Source: CAXPZW01 sp964221845 (GTDB lineage: Bacteria > Bacteroidota > Bacteroidia > Flavobacteriales_D > Sanyastnellaceae). From it: a DNA stretch of 64,000 bases. Shown piece by piece: positions 37,105 through 45,855 of this stretch. The position numbers and the translations under genes were made by a program. The notes beneath the pieces were generated by a model. It saw nothing but the letters and a program-made list of their open reading frames with translations. It had not been told where the DNA came from and searched no databases. Position 1 is the first letter of the stretch, and every line of letters begins with the position of its first letter. The DNA lies in contig CAXPZW010000005.1 in the NCBI GenBank assembly GCA_964221845.1, positions 28,823 to 92,822 of the forward strand, given 5' to 3'.

Positions 37105-37631
37105 TGGAAGAAATGGTGGTGTTGGTAGACGAACAGGACAACGAACTGGGCGTCATGGAAAAGATGGAAGCCCACGAAAAGGGAGTGCTTCACCGCGCCT
37201 TTTCAGTGTTTGTCTTCAATCAGAACGATGAACTCATGTTGCAGCGCCGCGCGTTGCACAAATACCACTCGGGTGGGTTGTGGACCAACACGTGTTGCAG
37301 CCATCCCCGCCCGCACGAAGCCATCATGGCCGCCGGTAACCGCCGTCTCAAAGAGGAAATGGGCATGACCGCCCCGCTCGAAGAGGCTTTCACCTTCATC
37401 TACCGCTCCGACCTCGACAACAACCTCAGCGAGCACGAGCTCGACCACGTCCTGGTGGGCCGCACCGACACCCAACCGGTCATCAACCCCGACGAGGTAG
37501 ACAGCTGGAAGTACATGTCGTTGCAAGAAGTACGCGCAGCCATAGACACTAACCCTGAGGATTTCACCGAGTGGTTTAAAATCTGCTTCGACCAGGTGGA
37601 AGCGTACTTTACCCGTCTCCAAACCTCATGA
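37104..37631 (+). CDS. idi: Isopentenyl-diphosphate delta-isomerase, type 1
   Basis: 175 residues, Nudix-like fold. Motifs: LHRAFSVFVFN, QRRALHKYHSGGLWTNTCCSHP with the catalytic Cys, and RRLKEEMGM (modified Nudix Glu residues). It interconverts IPP and DMAPP. Its place inside the operon, overlapping crtB by one base and crtZ by four, means precursor supply is expressed together with carotenoid synthesis. Confidence 0.94.
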   Translation: MEEMVVLVDEQDNELGVMEKMEAHEKGVLHRAFSVFVFNQNDELMLQRRALHKYHSGGLWTNTCCSHPRPHEAIMAAGNRRLKEEMGMTAPLEEAFTFIYRSDLDNNLSEHELDHVLVGRTDTQPVINPDEVDSWKYMSLQEVRAAIDTNPEDFTEWFKICFDQVEAYFTRLQTS

Positions 37632-38107
37632 CTCCATTGCTCGCTACAGGCGTCACCTTGGCCACATTCCTGATCATGGAAGGGGTGGCTTGGGGCATGC
37701 ACAAATACGTCATGCACGGGTTCTTGTGGATGCTCCACAAAGACCACCACGTGCACGAACCTGGATTCTTTGAGCGCAACGACACTTTCTTTTTGATTTT
37801 CGCCGTGCCTTCTTCGCTGTTGATGTTCTTTGGTGGACAGGCCGGATTCAATGCGTGGTTCTTCGTGGGGCTGGGCATTTTGCTCTACGGCATTGCTTAC
37901 TTCTTGGTGCACGACGTGTTCATCCACCAACGCTTCAAATGGCTGCGTCGCAGCGACCGCCCTTACTTCAAAGCCATTCGCAAAGCCCATAAGGTGCACC
38001 ACAAGCACCTCGGCAAAGAAGAGGGTGAGTGCTTTGGCATGCTGTGGGTACCGTTCAAGTACTACCGCGAGGCTCGCAAAGCGGCTGCCCGTCAAAAGGC
38101 CGTGTAA
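37628..38107 (+). CDS. crtZ: Beta-carotene 3-hydroxylase
   Basis: 159 residues, fatty-acid-hydroxylase/sterol-desaturase superfamily. Four di-iron histidine boxes are visible: HKYVMHG, HKDHHVHE, HDVFIHQRF and HKVHHKHL. It is a membrane protein with about four helices. It hydroxylates the beta rings of beta-carotene to give zeaxanthin. The ATGA start overlaps idi and the stop shares a base with the next gene. Confidence 0.94.
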   Translation: MTPLLATGVTLATFLIMEGVAWGMHKYVMHGFLWMLHKDHHVHEPGFFERNDTFFLIFAVPSSLLMFFGGQAGFNAWFFVGLGILLYGIAYFLVHDVFIHQRFKWLRRSDRPYFKAIRKAHKVHHKHLGKEEGECFGMLWVPFKYYREARKAAARQKAV

Positions 38108-38859
38108 TGGCCGGTTCCACCTACCTCTGGGTCAACATCGCTTGCGTTGCAGGCCCGCTGCTGTTGAGCTTCGACAAGCGCGTGGCGTTTTATAAAACGT
38201 GGAAGGCCTTTGGCTGGGCCACCTTGGGCACCTTGGCCGTCTTTATCCCGTGGGACGTGTGGTTTACCGGCCGCGGCGTCTGGGGCTTCAACCCTGAGCA
38301 CCTCTTGGGCATTGACCTGATCAACTTGCCGCTGGAAGAGTGGCTGTTTTTCATTTCCATCCCTTACGCGTGCACCTTCACCTTTGCGTGTTTGAAGTAC
38401 TACGTCAAGCGCAGCCCTTCGGTAGCTACAATCACCGCGCTTAACCGTTCGGTGGCCATTGGATTGGCGTTGGTGGTGGTGCTCCAGTACTTGATCACCA
38501 AGGAGGTGCATGATTACACGCTCAGCGCGTGTTTGGTGAGCATCGTATTGCTGGCGCTGCAACAGCGTGTGCTGAAGCAAGCCACGTTGGGGTGGTTCTG
38601 GATTGCGTATCCGGTTCTGGTAATTCCCTTTTTGATCGCCAATGGCGTGTTGACCGGACTGGAGTTCTACACCTACCCTCTCATCCTCACCGAACCCGAG
38701 GCCATCACCGATCACATCGTGTGGTACAACAATGCTGAAAACCTAGGGGTGCGCGTGTTCTCGGTCCCGGTGGACGACTTCATCTACGGCTTTGCGTTGA
38801 TCTTGCTGAACATTACCCTGTACGAGGCCGTACTCACTCGGCGCAAGGCACAAGCGTAG
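38107..38859 (+). CDS. Lycopene beta-cyclase, fused CrtYc/CrtYd membrane type
   Basis: 250 residues from the ATG sharing one base with the crtZ stop. Seven or so transmembrane helices with the duplicated lycopene-cyclase domain: LPLEEWLFFISIPYACTF in the first half and SVPVDDFIYGFALILLNI in the second, the acidic pairs conserved in CrtYc/CrtYd and the Myxococcus/fungal CarR-type enzymes. It cyclises lycopene to beta-carotene. It completes the operon, and its 3' end overlaps the convergent gene by 26 bases. Confidence 0.9.
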   Translation: MAGSTYLWVNIACVAGPLLLSFDKRVAFYKTWKAFGWATLGTLAVFIPWDVWFTGRGVWGFNPEHLLGIDLINLPLEEWLFFISIPYACTFTFACLKYYVKRSPSVATITALNRSVAIGLALVVVLQYLITKEVHDYTLSACLVSIVLLALQQRVLKQATLGWFWIAYPVLVIPFLIANGVLTGLEFYTYPLILTEPEAITDHIVWYNNAENLGVRVFSVPVDDFIYGFALILLNITLYEAVLTRRKAQA

Positions 38860-39940
38860 CCTTCACCGCGCGGTGATCGCTGAAATCCCCTTCCAACACT
38901 TCACACGAAGCCGCCTTGAGCCTCGGTGAGTGCCAGATGTAATCGATCCTGAACGAAGGAAAAGTGCCTACGTAAGTGCGACCCAATCCGCGGTTGGCTT
39001 CACGGAAGCTGTCTTCCAGGTCGTGGTCCAGCTCGCGGTAAGCGTGTGAGGCAGGTGTGTCGTTGAAATCACCGCACAACACCACAGGGTGTGGACTATC
39101 GGCCATGTGGGCGCGGATGGCGGCCACTTGTTCTGCTCGGCGGTGGTAGGCATCCATCAGGCGAGCGGTTAAGCGTTTTCCGCCGCTCCAGAATCCTTCC
39201 TCTTCTTCGCGGCCACTCACAAAGTCGTAGTCCTCTTTGCCAAAACGGATGGAGGCCAGGTGCGCTGAGTATACCCGCACGGTGTCTTTGCCTTTGACGA
39301 TGTCGGCATAAATGCACCGGTTGATCCGGTCCGAGATGAGGTTCACCTCGCCTTGCTGCGCAATGGGATAGCGGCTGAATAAGGCCACACCAAAGTGCTG
39401 CTTGCCAGTAGCGTCATGCACCACCGATTCCAAATGGTGCGGCGCGCCGAGTTGCGCTACCAGTGCGCGTTCTGTAGGGAAGAGGTCGGTGCGGTCGGTG
39501 CGGTAGTATTCTTGGAGGCAGTAGACGTCGGCGTCGCTGGAGACCAGGACTTGTAAGATGCTATCCTTGAGCAGGCTACGTGTTCCGGCATGGTACACGT
39601 CAAACAACTTCACGTTGTAGGTAACCACGCTCAGGCCATCTGGGGCTTCGGGGCTGCTGCTGCCGCCAATTGGGTTCCAGAAGGCCATGTGCACGCTCCA
39701 GCCCAACACCAAGGCGCCCAACGAAATCAGCGCGCGCTTGCGTTTGCGCGAAAACAGCCACAGCGTCAAAAACAGCACGTTGCCCAAGAACCAAACCGGA
39801 TACCCGAGCCCCACAAGCGCCAACAACGCACTGGTTTGCGGAGACACATACCGGCTCAGATAAGCCAGCAGCAGCGCAAGTACAAGCAGGAGATTGGCGG
39901 CCATCACCAGACGGCCGAAGTGGCGGGCGATGTGCTTCAT
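38834..39940 (-). CDS. Endonuclease/exonuclease/phosphatase family protein, membrane anchored
   Basis: 368 residues. Three N-terminal transmembrane helices (about 10-90) precede an EEP domain with SVVTYNVKLFD, CLQEY (metal Glu), LCGDFNDTP (Asp/Asn), RIDYIWHS and FSDHRAV (Asp-His). EEP enzymes hydrolyse phosphodiesters of nucleic acids, inositol phosphates or lipids; the substrate is not evident and the domain may face the periplasm. Last gene of the mutL/rhomboid operon, 2 bases after the rhomboid gene. Confidence 0.85.
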   Translation of the reverse strand: MKHIARHFGRLVMAANLLLVLALLLAYLSRYVSPQTSALLALVGLGYPVWFLGNVLFLTLWLFSRKRKRALISLGALVLGWSVHMAFWNPIGGSSSPEAPDGLSVVTYNVKLFDVYHAGTRSLLKDSILQVLVSSDADVYCLQEYYRTDRTDLFPTERALVAQLGAPHHLESVVHDATGKQHFGVALFSRYPIAQQGEVNLISDRINRCIYADIVKGKDTVRVYSAHLASIRFGKEDYDFVSGREEEEGFWSGGKRLTARLMDAYHRRAEQVAAIRAHMADSPHPVVLCGDFNDTPASHAYRELDHDLEDSFREANRGLGRTYVGTFPSFRIDYIWHSPRLKAASCEVLEGDFSDHRAVKATLVPCAE

Positions 39941-39942
39941 GG

Positions 39943-40833
39943 TCAGCCCCCTCCCTGGCGGAAGAGGAAGTCTTTTTCGGCTTTGCTCAGCGAGTCGTAC
40001 CCGCTGCGGGAAATCTTGTCGAGGATGGCGTCCACGCGGTCTTGGTCGGACTTCTTGTTGGCGTTGAAGTCTTCGTCGGACTGGTAGCGCTTGCGTGGAT
40101 CGATCTCGTCCTTCACCACCCGCATGCGCGGTCCACGGCGGAAGGGGTTGAAATTGGTCAAGCGGTCCAAGAAGCGCTCAAAGCGATCGGCCAGCGCAAA
40201 GCGTCCGGTGGTGCGCATCGTGTAGCCCAGCCAAATGCCATACGCCGCGCCACCGAGGTGTCCCACGTGGCCGCCCACATTGGTGCTGGTGCGCAGTTGC
40301 AAGTAATCCAACAGCACCATGCCTACGCCCAATACGGCCAGCTTGATGGGCAAAATCCCAAACAGCCGTACCTCTTGTTGGGGGCGGAATGAAGCCACCG
40401 CCAATGTAATGGCTGAAACCGCACCGCTGGCGCCCAGTGCGTAGGTGGCGTTTGCCGCAAAGCTGGGTACCACGTTGTACAGCAGCAAAAAGGCCGCAGC
40501 ACTGGCAAATCCGCCCAAAAGGAACGTGCTCACCACGCGGCGTGAACCCATGAAGTTCACCAGCATGCCGCCTAAGAAGAACAGCCAGAGCATGTTGAAG
40601 AAGATGTGCCCGATGCCCGCGTGCGCAAACATGTGGGTCACCAAAGTCCAAGGCTTGAGCAGCAAAGCGCCCAAGTCCGAAGGCAGGCCTCCCCAGGTTT
40701 CAAACAAATCCTGTGCGCCTGCAAAGAGGTTGACAGTGTAGCCCAACAGGAACACCGCCGCGTTGATGATGATCAGCCGGTTGATCACCGACTGACCTTT
40801 GAAAGTGCGTTTGAGGTCGTCAATCAATGCCAT
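39943..40833 (-). CDS. Rhomboid family intramembrane serine protease
   Basis: 296 residues, about six transmembrane helices. The catalytic dyad is present: GASGAVSA (Ser136) and GGHVGHLGGAAYG (His192), plus HMFAHAGIGHIFFNMLWL with the rhomboid HxxxN pattern. After the membrane core comes a basic cytoplasmic tail of about 80 residues (NPFRRGPRM.. to the C-terminus). It cleaves transmembrane substrates, unknown here. Second of two adjacent rhomboids, 3 bases from the first. Confidence 0.9.
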   Translation of the reverse strand: MALIDDLKRTFKGQSVINRLIIINAAVFLLGYTVNLFAGAQDLFETWGGLPSDLGALLLKPWTLVTHMFAHAGIGHIFFNMLWLFFLGGMLVNFMGSRRVVSTFLLGGFASAAAFLLLYNVVPSFAANATYALGASGAVSAITLAVASFRPQQEVRLFGILPIKLAVLGVGMVLLDYLQLRTSTNVGGHVGHLGGAAYGIWLGYTMRTTGRFALADRFERFLDRLTNFNPFRRGPRMRVVKDEIDPRKRYQSDEDFNANKKSDQDRVDAILDKISRSGYDSLSKAEKDFLFRQGGG

Positions 40834-40836
40834 GCG

Positions 40837-41556
40837 TCAATAGAAATTGGAGCGATTTCGCTGCCAAATACGCAACACCAAAAAGCCGACCAACATCCCT
40901 CCAAGGTGGGCGTAGTGTGCCACATTGTCATTGGGCGCCGCATTGCGGATGTTGTAGAGCTCAAAAACTGCCAGGCCAATCGCCAACCACTTGGCCTTGA
41001 CCGGAATCGGCGGGAAGATCAGCATGAGCTGGGTGTTGGGGAACAGGTAGGCAAAGGCCATAATCAGCCCAAACACCGCCCCCGATGCGCCCACCACTGG
41101 TACGTTGATGTGTCCTTTGTAGAGCTGGTTCAAGGTGGCCACCACCTCGGAAGACATCGGTTCGTTGAGGGCGTCAAAGTTGCGGGTGTACACTAGCGAT
41201 TGCACGTCCTCGGGCAGGGATTGGATGAGCGAGAGCATTTCCCAATACGCCACGCCGTAGTGCAGCACAAACGCGCCCAGTCCGGTGATGAGGTAGTACT
41301 GCAAAAAGCGCTTGCCGCCCCAATGGCGCTCCAGCATGCTTCCCAAAAAGTACACCCCGAGCATGTTGAACAGGATGTGGCTCACCCCGCCGTGTTGGAA
41401 CATGTGGCTCACCACTTGCCACGGCCAAAAATGCGAGGACAACGGGAACCAACCCGCGGTGGCCATCCAGAACTGGTCAAACGCCTGGGCGGCGATGAAC
41501 ATCAAGACATTGATGATGATGATGTTCTGAACGATGGGCGTGGCGCGTTGAAACAT
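40837..41556 (-). CDS. Rhomboid family intramembrane serine protease
   Basis: 239 residues from the ATG at 41556, 4 bases after the mutL stop; a start at 41658 would run back into mutL. Ser158 in VVGASGAVFGL and His217 in VAHYAHLGGMLVG form the dyad; HMFQHGGVSHILFNML is the HxxxN helix. Between helices 2 and 4 is a longer loop (about 105-155) than in the partner rhomboid. It may be redundant with, or differ in substrate from, the downstream copy. Confidence 0.9.
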   Translation of the reverse strand: MFQRATPIVQNIIIINVLMFIAAQAFDQFWMATAGWFPLSSHFWPWQVVSHMFQHGGVSHILFNMLGVYFLGSMLERHWGGKRFLQYYLITGLGAFVLHYGVAYWEMLSLIQSLPEDVQSLVYTRNFDALNEPMSSEVVATLNQLYKGHINVPVVGASGAVFGLIMAFAYLFPNTQLMLIFPPIPVKAKWLAIGLAVFELYNIRNAAPNDNVAHYAHLGGMLVGFLVLRIWQRNRSNFY

Positions 41557-41560
41557 GTAC

Positions 41561-43372
41561 TCAGTCGAATTTATCGGTGATTTCCTCGTGGGTGAAGGTG
41601 GCGATGGTGGCCTTGCCCGTGGGTGAATAATAAGGCTGCTCGCACGCAAAGAGTTCATCCACCAGGTGCTTCAACTCAGCGGTTTTCCACGGGCGGCGCC
41701 ACTGTCGCACGGCGCTGCGGGCCACCGCCAGTGCTGCGCGGTCTTGGGCAGGCATGTCCAAGTCTGTGGGCAGGTGGGTAAGCTGTTCCAAAAGTTCTTC
41801 CACCAGTCCGCGGGGCTGCTCGCTTTCCAAACCACTGGGGATGCCGTTGATGCTGAACGATCCGCCACCTAGCGAGTTGAGCTCAAAGCCCATGGCGGTC
41901 AGGTCTTCCATACGCTCCTCGAGGATGGCCACCTGGGCCGCAGGCACGCCAATGGTTTGCGGGAACAGCAAGCGTTGTGAAGTGCCTGTGCCGGTTTGCA
42001 AGTGCGCGCGGTGCTTCTCAAACTCAATGCGCTCCAACGCGCGTTTGAGGTGGATCATCACCATGCCCGAGGCAATCTGGGTGACCGCATACTCGCCGTG
42101 CATGAGCAGTACGCCGGGGCCTTCGGTAGGCTTGCGTTCTTCCTCCACACGGATTTCGGCCTGCTTGGCCTCGGAGCTTTCTACGATTTGGTAGAGTTCC
42201 TTCCAGTCCGAGGCGTTGGGCTGCTTGAAGCGCGAAGCCAAGTTGCCGGGCTTTTCCTTTTCGGTGCGGAAGGGGTTGTAATCGGGATTGACGCGGATGG
42301 TCGGGGGCTTCACGATTTGGCCCGGTTGCAAGGGCGGGGTCGAGAAGCTGGTTTCTTGCTCGAAGTCCAAAGTAGGGGTGACGTTGAACTTGCCCAGCGC
42401 CTGGCGGATGGAGCTGTGCAGCAGGGCGTAGATCGTCTTTTCGTCCTGGAACTTGATCTCGGTCTTGGTGGGGTGGATGTTGACGTCAATTTCCGACGGG
42501 TCCATCTCCAGGTAAATGAAGTAGGCCGGGTGGGTTCCAGGGGCCAACAGCTCGCCGTAGGCACGGATGATGGCGTTGTGCAAGAACGGGCTCTTGATGA
42601 ACCGCTTGTTGACAAACAAGAACTGCTCCCCACGGCTTTTGCGCGCAAACTCAGGCTTGGTGATGAAGCCAGAAACCTGCAGGATATCGGTGTATTCCTG
42701 GGCGGGCACCAAACGCTGGTTGAATTTGTTGCCCATAACATTGACCACGCGCTGGCGCAGTACCGCCGCCGGCAGGTTGAACACCTCGTTGCCGTTGTGG
42801 TGCATGGTGAAGGCGATGTCCGGATGGGTGAGGGCCACGCGCTGGAACTCGTCGATGATGTGACGGGTCTCCACCGGGTCGGACTTCAAAAAGTTGCGGC
42901 GGGCCGGCACGTTGAAGTACAGGTTCTTGACCGCCAGCGAGGTGCCGGGTTGGGTTTGGCAGTCGGTGGAGACTTCGATTTCTGAGCCCGCAATTTTGAT
43001 GTGGGTGCCGATTTCTTGGTGGTGCAGGCGGGTCTTGAGCTCCACTTGTGCCACGGCAGCAATGGACGCCAAGGCCTCACCTCTAAAGCCTTTGGTGTGG
43101 ATGCGAAAAAGGTCGTCCGCGTCCTTGATTTTGCTGGTGGCGTGGCGCTCAAAGGAGAGCGAGGCGTCGGTGCGGCTCATGCCACAGCCGTTGTCGATGA
43201 CTTGGATGAGGGTCTTGCCCGCGTCCTTGATCACCAAGCGAATGTCGGTGGCACCGGCATCCACGGCGTTCTCCAACATCTCTTTGACGGCCGAGGCCGG
43301 ACGTTGGACCACTTCTCCGGCCGCTATCTGGTTGGCGACCGCATCGGGCAAAAGCGCAATGATGTCTGACAT
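41561..43372 (-). CDS. mutL: DNA mismatch repair protein MutL
   Basis: 603 residues. The N-terminal GHKL ATPase is intact: ANQIAAGEVVQRPASAVKE, MLENAVDAGAT (Glu34/Asn35), DNGCGM, and TKGFRGEALASIAAVAQ. The C-terminal dimerisation domain covers about 410-603. The usual endonuclease metal motif DQHA(x)2E(x)4E is not seen: the aligned segment at about 440-452 reads IHLKRALERIEFE. It couples MutS recognition to repair. It lies 16 bases after a small membrane-protein gene. Confidence 0.94.
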   Translation of the reverse strand: MSDIIALLPDAVANQIAAGEVVQRPASAVKEMLENAVDAGATDIRLVIKDAGKTLIQVIDNGCGMSRTDASLSFERHATSKIKDADDLFRIHTKGFRGEALASIAAVAQVELKTRLHHQEIGTHIKIAGSEIEVSTDCQTQPGTSLAVKNLYFNVPARRNFLKSDPVETRHIIDEFQRVALTHPDIAFTMHHNGNEVFNLPAAVLRQRVVNVMGNKFNQRLVPAQEYTDILQVSGFITKPEFARKSRGEQFLFVNKRFIKSPFLHNAIIRAYGELLAPGTHPAYFIYLEMDPSEIDVNIHPTKTEIKFQDEKTIYALLHSSIRQALGKFNVTPTLDFEQETSFSTPPLQPGQIVKPPTIRVNPDYNPFRTEKEKPGNLASRFKQPNASDWKELYQIVESSEAKQAEIRVEEERKPTEGPGVLLMHGEYAVTQIASGMVMIHLKRALERIEFEKHRAHLQTGTGTSQRLLFPQTIGVPAAQVAILEERMEDLTAMGFELNSLGGGSFSINGIPSGLESEQPRGLVEELLEQLTHLPTDLDMPAQDRAALAVARSAVRQWRRPWKTAELKHLVDELFACEQPYYSPTGKATIATFTHEEITDKFD

Positions 43373-43388
43373 GAACGGGGTTCGGAGC

Positions 43389-43748
43389 TTACTTCAAGAA
43401 TTTTTCAAAGAAGGGAATGCCTTCGGTGTCGAGGATGCCGAGCGCGTAGTCGAGCCCCCACACCATGCCTCCGAGCAGCATCATGAGCAGCAAGATGGAG
43501 GTCAGGCGGCGGTTGGACTCAGCGCGCGCACGAGACAAGGCCGCGTGCCGGCGCGATCCTTCGAAGGAAATACCGGTGGGACTTTGGTCGGGGAGGGCTT
43601 CCCCGTGTTCGCGAGCAACCTCACGTTCGATGCGGCGTTTGCGGCGTTCCAAATCCTCGTTCTCAGCCTTGCGAAAGCGGGGCTGGTAGGAGAACTGGCG
43701 CGGGTTGCGCTGCACGTTGCGTATGAAGGATCCGAAGTGATTCGCCAT
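43389..43748 (-). CDS. Small membrane protein preceding mutL
   Basis: 119 residues: a charged, Arg/Glu-rich N-terminal 80 residues (FRKAENEDLERRKRRIEREV) and one hydrophobic helix at about 85-105 (TSILLLMMLLGGMVWGLDYA). No enzymatic motif. It is the first gene of the mutL-rhomboid-rhomboid-EEP operon and sits almost directly behind a TACCTTTG element, implying a very short leader. Function unknown. Confidence 0.7.
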   Translation of the reverse strand: MANHFGSFIRNVQRNPRQFSYQPRFRKAENEDLERRKRRIEREVAREHGEALPDQSPTGISFEGSRRHAALSRARAESNRRLTSILLLMMLLGGMVWGLDYALGILDTEGIPFFEKFLK

Positions 43749-43756
43749 AGACTACC

Positions 43757-43764
43757 CAAAGGTA
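43757..43764 (-). promoter_or_regulatory. -7 element for the mutL operon
   Basis: TACCTTTG on the minus strand, a perfect TAnnTTTG, 8 bases before the ATG at 43748. If start-site spacing is normal, the mRNA would be nearly leaderless. No -33 TTG at the right distance. Confidence 0.5.
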
Positions 43765-43814
43765 CACAATCCCCGGGGCGGGCGGCGGGCTTCACGTTTT
43801 TTCAGGCCGCGGAT

Positions 43815-45047
43815 TTACACGGCCAACGCTTCGAGGGCATGCTCGAGCACTTCGCTTGCGGGACGTGCGCCGTTGAAGTACCCGACTACGGTGTCAATCA
43901 CCCCCTCCACCGTGGCATCCGGGCAGGATGCGCCCGAGGTCACCAGGATGCGCAGCGGCGAGGTGGTGGGTAACCAGTCCGCCGTTTCGCGGTGGGCTTT
44001 GGCGTGGTAGTCAAAGTGTTTGATGCGCTCGGGGCTCAGGCATTCCGGGCCGTTGATGAAGAAGGTCTGCAGTTTTTCGGCCGCCAAATCCACCAAGTGG
44101 GAGGTGTTGGACGAGTTGTACCCGCCCACCACCAAGGCCACATCGGCCCTTTCTTCCAGCAGGCGCTGGGTGGCGGTTTGGTTGTCGTTGGTGGCGTAGC
44201 AGAGGGTGTCGCGCGTGTCGGCGAAGTGGTCTTTGTAGTGGTCCTCGCCGTACAAGCCAATCACAGTTTGCTTCAAAAACTCCGCAATGGCCTGGGTGTC
44301 CGAGGCCAACATGGTGGTTTGGTTGACCACGCCAATGCGTTTGAGGTCGCGCGCCGGGTCAAATCCTTCGGAGTACTTGCCGGCAAAGGTGTCGTGGAAG
44401 GTGGACAGGTCGCGTTTGCCGGTCATGTATTCGGCCACGACTTCGGCCTCGGCCATGTCACGGATGACAAGTGAGGCTGCATGGCTTTGGCTGTGAGAGA
44501 ACGTGGCGCGTGTTTCCTCGTGCTTTTCTTTTCCGTGAATGATGACCGAGTAGCCGTCCGAGCCGAGCTTGGCTGAACGCTTCCACACCTTTTCTACAAA
44601 CGGACAGGTGGTGTTGTAGGTCTTGGTTTCGATGCCTTTTTCCGCCAGGAGTTGTTCGATTTCCAGGGTGGTGCCAAAGGCCGGTACAATCACGATGTCT
44701 TCGGAGGTGACCTGGTCCCAAGAGATGAGTTGGTTGCCCTCGGTGTCTTGGATGAAGCGCATGCCGCGGTCGGTCAGGTCGGCGTTGACTACGGGGTTGT
44801 GGATCATTTGGCTGAGCAGGTAGATGTTTTTATCCGGGTGCTCTTCCAATGCTCGGTGGCTGATTTCGATGGCGTTCTCCACCCCAAAGCAAAACCCAAA
44901 GTGGCGGGCCAACAGCACCTGCACCGGGCCAAAATCCAGCACGGTAGGGGTGGTGTCTTTCTTCATGCGATCGGCGGCGTTGCGTCGCTGCTTGAGCGGG
45001 GCGATCAACTGCGATCGGTAGCGGGAGGGGATGTTGAATTGCTTCAT
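43815..45047 (-). CDS. ispH: 4-hydroxy-3-methylbut-2-enyl diphosphate reductase (long form)
   Basis: 410 residues from the ATG at 45047. Iron-sulfur enzyme that makes IPP and DMAPP in the last step of the MEP pathway. The three cluster cysteines are visible: GFCFGVENAI (Cys53), NTTCPFVEKVW and TSGASCPDATVEGVI. An insertion between the second and third Cys (about 200-260) makes it longer than the roughly 310-residue E. coli enzyme, as in the long IspH forms of cyanobacteria and many Bacteroidota. It feeds isoprenoids to the crt operon 5 kb away. Confidence 0.93.
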   Translation of the reverse strand: MKQFNIPSRYRSQLIAPLKQRRNAADRMKKDTTPTVLDFGPVQVLLARHFGFCFGVENAIEISHRALEEHPDKNIYLLSQMIHNPVVNADLTDRGMRFIQDTEGNQLISWDQVTSEDIVIVPAFGTTLEIEQLLAEKGIETKTYNTTCPFVEKVWKRSAKLGSDGYSVIIHGKEKHEETRATFSHSQSHAASLVIRDMAEAEVVAEYMTGKRDLSTFHDTFAGKYSEGFDPARDLKRIGVVNQTTMLASDTQAIAEFLKQTVIGLYGEDHYKDHFADTRDTLCYATNDNQTATQRLLEERADVALVVGGYNSSNTSHLVDLAAEKLQTFFINGPECLSPERIKHFDYHAKAHRETADWLPTTSPLRILVTSGASCPDATVEGVIDTVVGYFNGARPASEVLEHALEALAV

Positions 45048-45063
45048 CGAAAAGGGAACGCAC

Positions 45064-45071
45064 CAAAGGTA
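45064..45071 (-). promoter_or_regulatory. -7 element for ispH
   Basis: TACCTTTG on the minus strand, 17 bases before the ispH ATG. Perfect TAnnTTTG; -33 not clear. It supports the 45047 start over longer ORF extensions. Confidence 0.5.
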
Positions 45072-45181
45072 GGAATTGTTCGCAGCCCATTTCTGTAAGC
45101 CCCGTCTGACAAGGAATGTAGCCAACCGCCATGGGGGTGCTGGGCGTATAGGAAACGCAAACCACGCAAAGCAACATCTAC

Positions 45182-45700
45182 TTGAAAGCATTTGTAACAG
45201 TCTTGATGCTGGCCTTGGCCGCCAGCTGGATGCCTACCGAAGCCCACGCCGCCGACCAGCTGCTGGTGCTCGGCCGCATCCTCCAAGAAGGCAAAAAGTC
45301 CGAAGGCGCCACCGTGACCACTAACAACGGCAACGAGGTGTACCGGACCATCACCACGCCCAAGAGCGGCAAATACACCATCAAACTTCCCCTCGGCTTT
45401 TACTTCACCATGGAGGTGAAAAAAGAGGGAGACATCACCAAATGCCTGTTGTTTGACACGCGTATCGATGCCCAAATCGCCCTGTTGGACGATTACGTCT
45501 GTGACGTGGATCTGCTGGACCTTGAATGGTTCGGCGGCATGGACATTGGCAACTTGGACTTTCCCATGGCCATCATCGTGTACCAAGGCAACGGCTCCTT
45601 CGATTATATCGAAGACTACGCCATTTTCATGCGCGAGGAATACGAGACTACCCTTACCAAAGCTATGAACAGCACATCGGACCAACTCAGCCACCGCTGA
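45182..45700 (+). CDS. Small secreted protein with carboxypeptidase-regulatory-like domain
   Basis: 172 residues from a TTG start (MKAFVTVLMLALAASWMPTEAHA is a good signal peptide; an ATG eight codons in gives a shorter one). Residues about 25-100 are a beta-sandwich of the SpaA/CarboxypepD_reg kind (LVLGRILQEGKKSEGATV, SGKYTIKLPLGFYFTMEVKK). The remainder contains LDFPMAIIVYQ and FDYIEDYAIFMREEYETTL. The downstream gene has the same layout (LDFPVAVLYYS near its end), so these are diverged paralogues. Function unknown. Confidence 0.65.
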   Translation: MKAFVTVLMLALAASWMPTEAHAADQLLVLGRILQEGKKSEGATVTTNNGNEVYRTITTPKSGKYTIKLPLGFYFTMEVKKEGDITKCLLFDTRIDAQIALLDDYVCDVDLLDLEWFGGMDIGNLDFPMAIIVYQGNGSFDYIEDYAIFMREEYETTLTKAMNSTSDQLSHR

Positions 45701-45726
45701 CATGGATATCTATACACTTTTCAGGA

Positions 45727-45758
45727 AAAGCACTGCCAACGGGCGGTGCTTTTTATTT
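45727..45758 (+). terminator. Terminator between the two small paralogues
   Basis: Stem AGCACTGCC with GGGCGGTGCT (one wobble) and a short loop, followed by TTTTTATTT. Confidence 0.75.
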
Positions 45759-45855
45759 GCGATAAACTCCCATTGAACGAGTTGAGCCTACCGATGGTCG
45801 AAGTTTGAAGGTGGAGAATCCGACCTGGACGTATCCCCAACCAAATGATTCAATT

